From an uncultured Actinomyces sp. (GTDB taxonomy: Bacteria; Actinomycetota; Actinomycetes; Actinomycetales; Actinomycetaceae): a DNA stretch of 64,000 nt. The position numbers were made by a program, and so were the translations under genes. Positions 8,471 to 16,610 of this stretch are shown here, piece by piece. The stretch spans positions 1 through 64,000 of the forward strand of contig CALISI010000057.1 in the NCBI GenBank assembly GCA_938041695.1, in the 5' to 3' direction. The notes under the pieces are model-generated. The model worked only from the letters and a program-made list of their open reading frames with translations. It was not told the DNA's origin and made no database searches. Numbering within the stretch: the first letter of the stretch is position 1; each line of letters begins with the position of its first letter.

Positions 8471-9276
8471 GCGCGGGCCTCGCTGACGCCGGCCTTCAGT
8501 TCGGTGGCAAGCTCACCCAGAGCCTTCAGCCCACGGTCGATCGAGTCGTCGAAGAGCGTCTTCACCAGCGCGGAACCGACGATGACTCCGTCCGCATATG
8601 CGCCGATCTCGCGGGCCTGCGCGCCATTGGACACGCCGAGGCCCACGCACACGCGCTCGGCACCAGCGGCGCGAGTACGCGCGACAACGTCGCCGACATG
8701 CGCGCCAACAACCGCACGCGCGCCCGTGACGCCCATCGACGAGGCCGCGTACACCCAGCCACGCGAGTGCTCGGCAATGAGCTTGAGGCGGTGCTCGGGA
8801 GAGGAGGGGGCGCTCAGGTAGATGCGTTCCAGGTCGTACTTATCCGACGCGACCTCCCACTGTGCGCCCTCTTCGGGCGGCAGGTCAGGGGTAATGAGAC
8901 CCGAACCACCAACGGCGGCGAAGTCCTTGGCGAAGCGCTCGACGCCCCACCACTCAACGGGATTCCAGTAGGTCATCGAGCAGGTCGAAACTCCGTACGA
9001 GGTCAGCTCGTCCACCGCGTGGAAGAGGTCCTCGAGGTGGGTGCCGCGCTCGAGAGCAGCGACGGTCGCTCGCTGGATCGTCGGGCCATCCATTCCGGGA
9101 TCCGAGTAGGGGAAACCGAGTTCGATGACGTCAACACCGCAATCCGCCAGAACTTTGCCCGCGCGAATCGAATCCTCGACAGACGGGAAGCCGACGGGCA
9201 GGTAGGCGATGAGCGCCGCGTCGCCACGCTGACGGGCAGCATCAATGGCAACGGCTGAATGGGGTGCACGCGTCAT
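8467..9276 (-). CDS. trpA: Tryptophan synthase alpha chain
   Basis: Cleaves indole-3-glycerol phosphate to indole and glyceraldehyde-3-phosphate; the indole is channelled to TrpB. 269 aa TIM barrel. The catalytic Glu lies in ELGFPYSDPGMDGP, the second acidic residue in the same loop, and the phosphate-binding loops include VGLGVSNGAQ and GVIVGSALV. The ATG at 9276 is one base past the trpB stop, with GAGGAG inside the end of trpB as its ribosome-binding site, so translation is coupled to trpB. A longer reading frame upstream is just the out-of-frame end of trpB. Confidence 0.96.
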   Translation of the reverse strand: MTRAPHSAVAIDAARQRGDAALIAYLPVGFPSVEDSIRAGKVLADCGVDVIELGFPYSDPGMDGPTIQRATVAALERGTHLEDLFHAVDELTSYGVSTCSMTYWNPVEWWGVERFAKDFAAVGGSGLITPDLPPEEGAQWEVASDKYDLERIYLSAPSSPEHRLKLIAEHSRGWVYAASSMGVTGARAVVGAHVGDVVARTRAAGAERVCVGLGVSNGAQAREIGAYADGVIVGSALVKTLFDDSIDRGLKALGELATELKAGVSEARA

Positions 9277-9277
9277 G

Positions 9278-10573
9278 TCACTTCTCCTCGTTTTGATCCA
9301 GGACGGCGACGCCCGACGGCCCGGCACTGGGGTCGATGACCTGCAGCTTCGCTTGTCCGTAGCCGAACCACCGCGATGCGGTATCCACGTCCTTGTCGCC
9401 GCGCCCGGACACGGTCACGATGACGATTGGCTCCTCCCCCGGTTCAAAGGGTCCTTCCGCTTCGACCTTGGCCAGCGCCCACTTGCGGACACCAGCAAGG
9501 GCATGGGAGGACTCGATGGCGGGAATGATGCCCTCCGTGCGGGACAGATGCAGGAACGCGTCCATAGCCTCGGCATCAGAAATAGGCATGTACGAGGCGC
9601 GACCCGTCCGCGCCAACCACGCGTGCTCCGGGCCGACACCCGGGTAGTCGAGGCCGGCGGAAATCGAGTGAGAGGCCTTCGTCTGGCCGTCACGCTCCTG
9701 CAGGACGAACGTACGCGCGCCGTGCAGCACGCCCACCTCGTCGGCCGTGATGGAAGCGGCATGACGCCCCGTTTCAAAACCATCGCCCGCAGCCTCGCAG
9801 CCAAGGAGCTCGACACTCGGATCATCGATGAACGCGGTAAACGAGCCAATGGCGTTGGAGCCACCACCCACGCAAGCGACCACCACGTCGGGCAGTCGTC
9901 CCTCAGCGGCGAGCAGCTGAGCACGCGCCTCATCGCCAATGACACGCTGGAGGTCGCGCACGAGTTCAGGGAACGGGTGCGGACCCGCAGCGGTACCGAA
10001 GATGTAGTTGGTCGTCTCGACGTTGGTCACCCAGTCACGGAAAGCCTCGTTGATCGCATCCTTGAGGGTCGCAGAACCCGCAGTCACGGCGATGACCTCG
10101 GCGCCAAGCATCTGCATGCGTGCGACGTTCAGGGCCTGACGCTCAGTATCCTCTCGGCCCATGTAGATCGTGCATTCCAGGCCCAGAAGCGCCGCGGCCG
10201 TCGCCGTGGCCACGCCGTGTTGTCCCGCGCCGGTCTCCGCAATGACGCGGGTCTTTCCCAGCTCCTTGGTGAGCAACGCCTGCCCAAGCACGTTGTTAAT
10301 CTTGTGCGACCCCGTATGGTTCAGATCCTCGCGCTTGAGGAAGACACGCACGCCACCCAAGTCTGCAGCGAAACGGGGGGCCTCCGTCAACAGGGAGGGA
10401 CGTCCCGCGTAGTTCAGGAACAGATCGCGCAGGCGGCGCTGGAATGACCGGTCACGCCACAGGCGCTTCCACGCGGCTTCAACCTCTTCGAGGGGTCCCA
10501 TGAGGGACTCGGCGACGAAGCGACCGCCAAAATCACCGAAGTACGGTCCCTCCACAAAGTTATCGGATGCCAT
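9278..10573 (-). CDS. trpB: Tryptophan synthase beta chain
   Basis: PLP enzyme joining indole and serine to make tryptophan. 431 aa. PLP Lys is in NHTGSHKINNVLGQA, the catalytic Glu in AETGAGQHGVA, and the PLP-phosphate loop is CVGGGSNAIG. The N-terminus YFGDFGGRFVAESLM is typical of TrpB1. The ATG at 10573 overlaps the trpC stop as TGATG and has GGAAGGA 5 bases upstream; the in-frame GTG at 10576 is the alternative. Confidence 0.97.
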   Translation of the reverse strand: MASDNFVEGPYFGDFGGRFVAESLMGPLEEVEAAWKRLWRDRSFQRRLRDLFLNYAGRPSLLTEAPRFAADLGGVRVFLKREDLNHTGSHKINNVLGQALLTKELGKTRVIAETGAGQHGVATATAAALLGLECTIYMGREDTERQALNVARMQMLGAEVIAVTAGSATLKDAINEAFRDWVTNVETTNYIFGTAAGPHPFPELVRDLQRVIGDEARAQLLAAEGRLPDVVVACVGGGSNAIGSFTAFIDDPSVELLGCEAAGDGFETGRHAASITADEVGVLHGARTFVLQERDGQTKASHSISAGLDYPGVGPEHAWLARTGRASYMPISDAEAMDAFLHLSRTEGIIPAIESSHALAGVRKWALAKVEAEGPFEPGEEPIVIVTVSGRGDKDVDTASRWFGYGQAKLQVIDPSAGPSGVAVLDQNEEK

Positions 10574-11421
10574 CACTGTCCTTCCTGACGCGCCGCAGCG
10601 ACGCGAGCCTTACGATCTGTCCGCAGCGCGGGATGCTGTCCAGCGCTCACCATGTCCTGAATACTCGCCATCGGATCGCCCGACGTCACGAGTGCCTCGC
10701 CAACGAGAACAGCATCGGCACCCCACTTGGCGTATTCAAAGACGTCGTGGGCGCTGGCGACGCCGGACTCGGCGACAGCGACAACGTCCTGCGGAATGAC
10801 GTCGATGACCTGCTCAACGGTCGAGCGGTCAACGTCCAACGTCTTCAGGTTGCGCGCGTTCACACCGATGATCGAGGCGCCTGCCTCCATCGCACGGAGG
10901 GCTTCGAGACGCGAGTGCGTCTCCACCAGGGCTTCCATGCCCAGCGAGCGGGTACGCTCCAGCAGGGACACAAGCACGTTCTGTTCAAGCGCCGCAACGA
11001 TCAGAAGCACGAGATCAGCGCCGTGAGCACGCGCCTCGTGAATCTGGTAGGGCGTCACGATGAAATCCTTGCGAAGGACGGGAATGTCGACGGCTGCGCG
11101 TACCGCATCGAGATCGGCGAGCGAACCGTGAAAGCGACGCTGCTCAGTGAGCACCGAAATGACCGAGGCTCCCCCGGCCTCGTACGTCGAGGCGAGCGCA
11201 GCCGGATCCGGGATCGCCGCCAGCGCGCCCTTCGACGGCGACGAGCGCTTCACCTCAGAAATGATCTTGACGGCGCCGTCACGGCCCCGCAGAGCACCAA
11301 GCGCATCCTTCGCCTCCGGAACCTGAGTCTCCATCTCCTTAATCCGAGCCAAAGGGACGCGATCTTCACGCTCCTTCAGATCCTGTCGGACCCCGGCGAT
11401 AATGTCATCGAGAACGCTCAC
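10573..11421 (-). CDS. trpC: Indole-3-glycerol phosphate synthase
   Basis: Closes the indole ring from carboxyphenylamino-deoxyribulose phosphate. 282 aa TIM barrel with EVKRSSPSKG, the catalytic Lys in PVLRKDFIV, and the phosphate site VAESGV. GTG start at 11421 follows AAAGGGGAG at good distance. It is monofunctional, without a fused TrpF. An 88-base gap separates it from trpE; the missing trpG, trpD and trpF must lie elsewhere (in actinobacteria PriA usually replaces TrpF). Confidence 0.96.
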   Translation of the reverse strand: MSVLDDIIAGVRQDLKEREDRVPLARIKEMETQVPEAKDALGALRGRDGAVKIISEVKRSSPSKGALAAIPDPAALASTYEAGGASVISVLTEQRRFHGSLADLDAVRAAVDIPVLRKDFIVTPYQIHEARAHGADLVLLIVAALEQNVLVSLLERTRSLGMEALVETHSRLEALRAMEAGASIIGVNARNLKTLDVDRSTVEQVIDVIPQDVVAVAESGVASAHDVFEYAKWGADAVLVGEALVTSGDPMASIQDMVSAGQHPALRTDRKARVAAARQEGQ

Positions 11422-11509
11422 GATGCTCCCCTTTCAGGCAGAAACGATCATTCCTCACCTAGGCTAGCGAAAAATGGCCGACGGCGGGTGAGGCATCCCG
11501 TGGGACGAG

Positions 11510-13078
11510 TCAGGACAGGGGCACCAGGGTCGATGCCCGCACGACGGACTCCACTACGGCAGCAGCCTTGTTACGGGATTCCTCATACTCCAGCACAGGC
11601 ACCGAATCGGCAACAAGTCCCGCACCCGCCTGCACCGAGGCAACGCCATCCTTCAACGATGCCGTACGAATCGCGATCGCCAAATCAGCATCGCCCGACA
11701 GGTCGAAGTAGCCGACGACACCACCGTATACACCTCGCGCAGCGGGCTCGAAGTCATCGATCAGCTGGATCGCACGAGGCTTGGGCGCTCCCGACAGGGT
11801 ACCCGCGGGGAACGTCGCAACCAGGGCATCAAGAGCGTCAGCATCCGGGCGCAGCACACCCGTCACCGTGGACGAAATGTGCTGAATATGCGAAAAACGT
11901 TTCAGCTCCATGAGCGTGGAGACCTCGACCGACGCAGGATCGCACACCTTCGACAGGTCATTGCGAGCCAGGTCGACGAGCATCACGTGTTCCGACAGCT
12001 CCTTGGGATCCTCAAGCAGCTCGGCCGCCAGGCGGTGGTCCTGCGCAGAATCCGCCCCACGCGGACGCGAACCGGCGATCGGATACGTCCAGACACGGCG
12101 TCGTTCACTCTTGACGAGGGTCTCCGGAGACGAACCGACAACCTCAAAATGACCGCCCTTCTCGTCGGGCAGGTCCAGGAAGTACATGTAGGGCGAAGGG
12201 TTGACCGTACGCAGCACGCGATAGACATCGATGCCGCTGGCTGACGTCGATACATCAAGGCGTTGCGACACGACGATCTGGAACGCATCACCATCCTCAA
12301 TGGAGCGCTTCGCTGCGTTGACAGAGGACTCGAAATCGGCGCGCGCTGTACGCTCACGTACCTGAGGCGGCGTCGCATCGCTCGTCCCCAGCACCGCGGG
12401 CGCAATCGGGGTCGCCAGTTGTGTCGTCATCGCATCGAGGCGCTCAATAGCACGGTCGTACGCCCTATCAACGCCGTCCGCCGAACCGTTGAGGTTCCAG
12501 GCGATCGCCATCAGATACACCGACCCCGTCGCATGATCGAGGGCCGCAACCTCCGTCGCCAACACGAGCGTCGCGTCCGGAATATCCGACTCCTTCGGTG
12601 CTGTCGCGGCGAGCGTAGGCTCCCACTCGGGGATGATGCCCCAACCGAGAGAACCAACAAGAGCACCCGTCAGCGGAGGCAATCCGTCAATCGCCGGCGC
12701 AGCGAGTTCTTCGAGTGCTGAGTGAACGACCTCAAGGAACGTTCCCTCCTCACGAGCACCTTCCGGGTGGGAACCGATCCACTGTGCGTGACCGTCGCGT
12801 GCGACGATGGCGCCAGCACTCGAGGCTCCCACAAAAGACCAGCGCCCCCACGAACCACCGTGTTCGGCGGACTCGAGAATGAAGCTTCCGTAGTTGCCAT
12901 GGGCAAGCTGTCGATAGACGCCCACCGCGCTCAGCTCATCCGCAAGGACACGCCGCACAACGGGGATCACGCGCCTGGAGGCCGCGAGATCGACAAAGAC
13001 GTCGCGTGGGGGCCAGGTCTGACCCCATTCGAGGCTCACAGGCTCACACTGGTACGAAGGCGTCGAAATACTCACCAC
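11510..13078 (-). CDS. trpE: Anthranilate synthase component I
   Basis: Makes anthranilate from chorismate, using ammonia supplied by a glutaminase partner (TrpG) not found here. 522 aa. The feedback-tryptophan site appears as FILES near residue 68; the chorismate-binding region has PSPYMYFLDL, GSSPETLVK, PIAGSRPRG and the C-terminal signature MLVDLARNDLSKVC through AGAGLVADSVPVLEYEE. GTG start, no strong Shine-Dalgarno. Only 58 bases separate it from the prepilin peptidase upstream, leaving little room for a leader-peptide attenuator. Confidence 0.96.
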   Translation of the reverse strand: MVSISTPSYQCEPVSLEWGQTWPPRDVFVDLAASRRVIPVVRRVLADELSAVGVYRQLAHGNYGSFILESAEHGGSWGRWSFVGASSAGAIVARDGHAQWIGSHPEGAREEGTFLEVVHSALEELAAPAIDGLPPLTGALVGSLGWGIIPEWEPTLAATAPKESDIPDATLVLATEVAALDHATGSVYLMAIAWNLNGSADGVDRAYDRAIERLDAMTTQLATPIAPAVLGTSDATPPQVRERTARADFESSVNAAKRSIEDGDAFQIVVSQRLDVSTSASGIDVYRVLRTVNPSPYMYFLDLPDEKGGHFEVVGSSPETLVKSERRRVWTYPIAGSRPRGADSAQDHRLAAELLEDPKELSEHVMLVDLARNDLSKVCDPASVEVSTLMELKRFSHIQHISSTVTGVLRPDADALDALVATFPAGTLSGAPKPRAIQLIDDFEPAARGVYGGVVGYFDLSGDADLAIAIRTASLKDGVASVQAGAGLVADSVPVLEYEESRNKAAAVVESVVRASTLVPLS

Positions 13079-13136
13079 CCTATTGTCCCATCCGGACGCG
13101 TACTCGTCCCGGCGGGGTCCACAATGAGACCGACTG

Positions 13137-13829
13137 CTACAGCCAGTCCGGAACGACGCCCCACGCGATTGCGGCCGTCAGCGCGGATCCAATCATCCAA
13201 GGACCCATCGGCACGCGCGACTTCGTCCCCGCAGAGCCGATCACAATTTTCCAGAGCGCAGCGAAGCCAGCCAGCACGAAGGATAAGGCCAGTGAGGAGA
13301 CTGCCGCCTGAATACCGACGGTCCCAACCATCGCTCCCAAAACGGGTGCGAGCTTCACGTCTCCCCCACCCATACCGCCGGGCAAACGGTTCAGCAGTGC
13401 GATAGGGATAGTCCAAATGAGAGCTCCGGCAACACATCCGATGAGGCGCTGCTGCCACAGGGGCGAAATAATGACGCCTACAATGACACCCACGCTCACG
13501 CCTATACCCATCGCCGCGGTATATGCGTTCGGCAGGCGGTGGGTCTGCGCGTCAACGTAGGCACTCAGTGCCCCGATCATCGCAACCGTCATGACAGCCG
13601 GCATACCGGGGCGCATCTGCGCCGCCACAAAAAGGATCGCCCCGACGATCGCGGAACTCCACACAATCGCGTTACGCGTGAGCGGGGTACGAGTCGCTTC
13701 AATAAAATAACGCCGCTGAATCTTCCACCCAGACCGCCACAGCCACACCAGCACGATAATCCACGTGAGGAATCCGGATACGAGAGACAGATCCGCACTA
13801 ATACGCTGGGGAAGCCAACCAACGATCAC
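13137..13829 (-). CDS. Prepilin peptidase (A24 family, short form)
   Basis: Aspartic membrane protease that cleaves type IV/Tad-type prepilin leaders. 230 aa with about six to seven hydrophobic segments. Both catalytic Asp motifs are visible: YVDAQTHRLPN near residue 93 and GGMGGGDVKL near 155. The N-terminal Cys-rich methylase domain of full-length PilD is absent. No pilin or Tad gene lies in the window. The GTG start overlaps the aroE stop by 4 bases (GTGA), placing it in the alaS-lgt array between aroE and trpE. Confidence 0.88.
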   Translation of the reverse strand: MIVGWLPQRISADLSLVSGFLTWIIVLVWLWRSGWKIQRRYFIEATRTPLTRNAIVWSSAIVGAILFVAAQMRPGMPAVMTVAMIGALSAYVDAQTHRLPNAYTAAMGIGVSVGVIVGVIISPLWQQRLIGCVAGALIWTIPIALLNRLPGGMGGGDVKLAPVLGAMVGTVGIQAAVSSLALSFVLAGFAALWKIVIGSAGTKSRVPMGPWMIGSALTAAIAWGVVPDWL

Positions 13830-14686
13830 AACGCCGCGCCTTCCCGTGAGCGCCGTTCCAGCTCCTCCTCGAGAGCCCCGCGCATCACATCAATATCGGG
13901 ACTGCGCCCGGTCATCAACTGGACCTGTGCGCCCGCCTGATAGACGAGCATATCCGTACCTTCAGCGACAATGCCTCCGCCTGCCTCAAAGACGCTGCGC
14001 AATGCCGTATTGCGCGGGGAATAGACGACATCCAAAAGGACTTGCCCGTCACGTACATCGAGGCACTGCGCGAGCGGATCCGCAACGCCCGCGGGCAGTG
14101 TTGACACGATGAGGTCAACCGCGCGCGCTGCCTGGAACACGGCCTCGACGTTTGACCATAGAACCTGTTCGATGGTGACGCCCAGACGCGATGCTGCAGC
14201 AACAGCCGACCCGGGCCCACCGAAGCGGCGTGCAGCGACGGTCGACGTCGTTATCCCCAGCTCGCCAAACGCGGCGAGTGCCGAGGAAGCCGTGGCGCGG
14301 GCGCCAAGGATCAGAGCACTCGCAGGCAAGGGGCGTTGCGCGAGCGAACACGCGCGACGAACAGCTGAGGCGATACCCGCCACGTCGGTGTTAAAGCCGG
14401 CGAGAACGCCCGAGGACGGAACAACCGTATTAACCGCGCCGACGGCACTCGCGAGAGGATCGATCGCATCCAGCAGCGGCATCACCGCCTGTTTGCAGGG
14501 CATCGTCACTGATAGGCCCGCACAGTCGTCGCCGAGTCCACCGATCAAACCGGGCAGTGATGCGCCGTCCTGCTCGAGGCGACGATACTCCCACCCATCG
14601 ATGCCGAGCTGCGCCCATGCCGCGCGGTGAATGACCGGCGACAAGGAATGCTCGATCGGAGAACCGATAACGGCGGCCCAGGTCAT
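13826..14686 (-). CDS. aroE: Shikimate dehydrogenase
   Basis: NADPH-dependent reduction of 3-dehydroshikimate to shikimate. 286 aa. The substrate motif SLSPVIH is at the N-terminus, the catalytic Lys in SVTMPCKQAV, the paired Asp in GFNTDVAGI. The usual Gly-rich cofactor loop GAGGA is degenerate here (GARATASSA), so cofactor preference may differ. Overlaps mltG by 4 bases upstream and the prepilin peptidase downstream. Confidence 0.9.
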   Translation of the reverse strand: MTWAAVIGSPIEHSLSPVIHRAAWAQLGIDGWEYRRLEQDGASLPGLIGGLGDDCAGLSVTMPCKQAVMPLLDAIDPLASAVGAVNTVVPSSGVLAGFNTDVAGIASAVRRACSLAQRPLPASALILGARATASSALAAFGELGITTSTVAARRFGGPGSAVAAASRLGVTIEQVLWSNVEAVFQAARAVDLIVSTLPAGVADPLAQCLDVRDGQVLLDVVYSPRNTALRSVFEAGGGIVAEGTDMLVYQAGAQVQLMTGRSPDIDVMRGALEEELERRSREGAAL

Positions 14687-16125
14687 GAGGCCGTACAGAC
14701 CTTCGGATTCGCAGCGCAGTACGCCTTAAACTGCTCACGGTTCTTCTCCTGTTCTTCCAGAGTGGAAGCGAACAGGGTCTCACCCGTATCCAGGTTCACC
14801 GTCACGAAGTACAGCCATGTTCCGTCGGCCGGGTGGAGCACAGCCTTGATGGCCTTTTCGCTCGGCTGCCCAATCGGGGTGGGCGGCAGTCCCGGGTGGA
14901 GGCGCGTGTTGTATGGGTTGTCGTTATCGAGGTCCGCCTGGTCTGGCACACCGCTGGTCTTCCCCACGCCGTACAGCACCGTCGAGTCCATGCCGAGCAT
15001 GCCCTTCGTCTCTCCGTTCGTATCGGCCAGACGATTATCGATGACGCGCGCGACCATCGGCATGTACTTATCGATGTTCATCTCGCCATCCACGATGGAT
15101 GCCTTAATGAGGACGGTCTCGCGATCTGCCGGAGCGACGCCCAGACGGTCGAGCTCATCGATCGTGCCCTTGACCATACGCGCGATGAGGGTCGTCGGCG
15201 TGTCTGTTTCACCGACCTCGTAGGAGCCGGGAAGGAGCCACCCTTCGGCGTTACCGCCCGCCTCGGAAGGCAGGCCGATCGCCTCGGTATCGGCGAATGC
15301 CGCATCGACGTCAGCCTCGGAAACACCCATGATATCGACGATGCGCTGCTTGACTTCCGACAGCTTCTGCCCTGCGCCAATAGTCACCGTCGAGTCCACA
15401 CGGTTTGTCTCGTCCAGCAGGGCGGCAAGCGCTCCGGACGCGCTCATCTGCAGCTTCAAGCGGTACGTGCCTGGGCGGATCGACATGGATGCCGATGTCT
15501 TTTCGAACTGGCGGACGAAGGCACCCACGGACTTCACAACGCCCGCTTCCACGAGGGTCTGACCGATCGCGCGGCCGGTGGCTTCCTCATCGATGGTCAC
15601 TTCAACCGAACCGGTGCCGGGGCCCGGATAGTCATCCGACGACGTTGTTGATGAGTTGAAGAGCTGGTCGTAGGCAACGTAGCTCGCACCGGCGAGCAAC
15701 CCGAGCACGAGAACGATGATGAAGAACGAACGAATGCGACGACGACGCTTGCGTTTACGGGCCGCACGGCGTTCGCTGGCAAGCCTGCGTGAGCGCATAC
15801 CAGTCGTTTCTGACACGGTTTCGGCGATCGTCGCCACGCCACTTGCGCGGGCGGGCGTAGCGAATACACGCGGTGATGAGCCCGTGTCCGTCACCTCATC
15901 GAAGGACGGGTGCACGGCCGCGCGTTGACGAGGGCGCGCTCCGCGCACGGGTGCCGCTTCGGCCGAGGCCGAGGCTACCGCGGGTGTGCCGTGAACCGGG
16001 GTACGATCTGAATCCTGCGCCGCCGTAGCGTCGGAGCTCTCTTGTGGGGCATCGGAGTAGACCTTGGGTTCACCGGAGTGAATCTCACGGCGAGAGCGGA
16101 AGGGGTAAGGGGGAGGCGTGCTCAC
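14683..16125 (-). CDS. mltG: Endolytic murein transglycosylase MltG
   Basis: Cuts nascent peptidoglycan glycan strands and so sets their length. 480 aa: a disordered, Pro/Ala/Arg-rich cytoplasmic N-terminus (1-115), a very basic stop-transfer patch, one membrane helix (about 133-152), then the extracellular YceG domain. The catalytic Glu aligns with Glu348 in ASIVDGE, followed by MDSTVLYGVG and YNTRLHPGLPPTPIGQP, all family hallmarks. The long N-terminal extension is typical of actinobacterial MltG. Overlaps ruvX by 4 bases. Confidence 0.93.
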   Translation of the reverse strand: MSTPPPYPFRSRREIHSGEPKVYSDAPQESSDATAAQDSDRTPVHGTPAVASASAEAAPVRGARPRQRAAVHPSFDEVTDTGSSPRVFATPARASGVATIAETVSETTGMRSRRLASERRAARKRKRRRRIRSFFIIVLVLGLLAGASYVAYDQLFNSSTTSSDDYPGPGTGSVEVTIDEEATGRAIGQTLVEAGVVKSVGAFVRQFEKTSASMSIRPGTYRLKLQMSASGALAALLDETNRVDSTVTIGAGQKLSEVKQRIVDIMGVSEADVDAAFADTEAIGLPSEAGGNAEGWLLPGSYEVGETDTPTTLIARMVKGTIDELDRLGVAPADRETVLIKASIVDGEMNIDKYMPMVARVIDNRLADTNGETKGMLGMDSTVLYGVGKTSGVPDQADLDNDNPYNTRLHPGLPPTPIGQPSEKAIKAVLHPADGTWLYFVTVNLDTGETLFASTLEEQEKNREQFKAYCAANPKVCTAS

Positions 16126-16610
16126 GTGTGTACTCCTTCGTTGGGTTCGAGGATAATCTCCTCACCGGGAGCTCGACCGCTCATGCGTTCAAGCTCGAGA
16201 GCCTGTTCCAAGATGATCTGCGCAGCCACCTGGTCGATGACGCTGCGATGGTCAATTTCCGGGATACCTGAGGCACGCAGTCGAGCGTGCGCCTGGTTGG
16301 ATGTCATGCGCTCATCGACCATCGCGACCCGAACATCGGGAACAAGCTTCTTGATGCGACGCGCATACTTGCGCGCCCCCTTTGCAGAAATGCCCTCTCC
16401 CCCGCGCAGATGGCGAGGCAATCCAACAATCACTTCGATCGCTTCATGACGACGAACGATGTCGGCCAGACGATCAAGATCAGACAGATCGGGCGCCCTG
16501 TGAAGGGTTTCGACAGGCATCGTGAGAATGCCGTCGGGGTCGCACCGGCTGACGCCGACACGCACGGTGCCGACGTCCACGCCGATACGACTACCCCGAC
16601 GAATACTCAC
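16122..16610 (-). CDS. ruvX: Putative pre-16S rRNA nuclease RuvX/YqgF
   Basis: 162-aa RNase H-fold nuclease. The first acidic residue is in GVDVGTVRVGVS, VIVGLPRHLRGGEG is the central motif, MVDERMTS supplies the Glu, and DQVAAQIILE supplies the last Asp. The family matures the 5' end of 16S rRNA in E. coli and has been proposed as a Holliday-junction resolvase. Start overlaps the alaS stop by 4 bases. Confidence 0.92.
   Translation of the reverse strand: MSIRRGSRIGVDVGTVRVGVSRCDPDGILTMPVETLHRAPDLSDLDRLADIVRRHEAIEVIVGLPRHLRGGEGISAKGARKYARRIKKLVPDVRVAMVDERMTSNQAHARLRASGIPEIDHRSVIDQVAAQIILEQALELERMSGRAPGEEIILEPNEGVHT

Noticed and set aside
9245..10447. 400-codon plus-strand open frame opposite trpB
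   Set aside because: Mirror frame of a conserved gene; no ribosome-binding site or recognisable motif.
11422..11509. Attenuator or T-box between trpE and trpC
   Set aside because: No terminator/antiterminator pair or Trp-rich leader peptide can be seen in the 88 bases.
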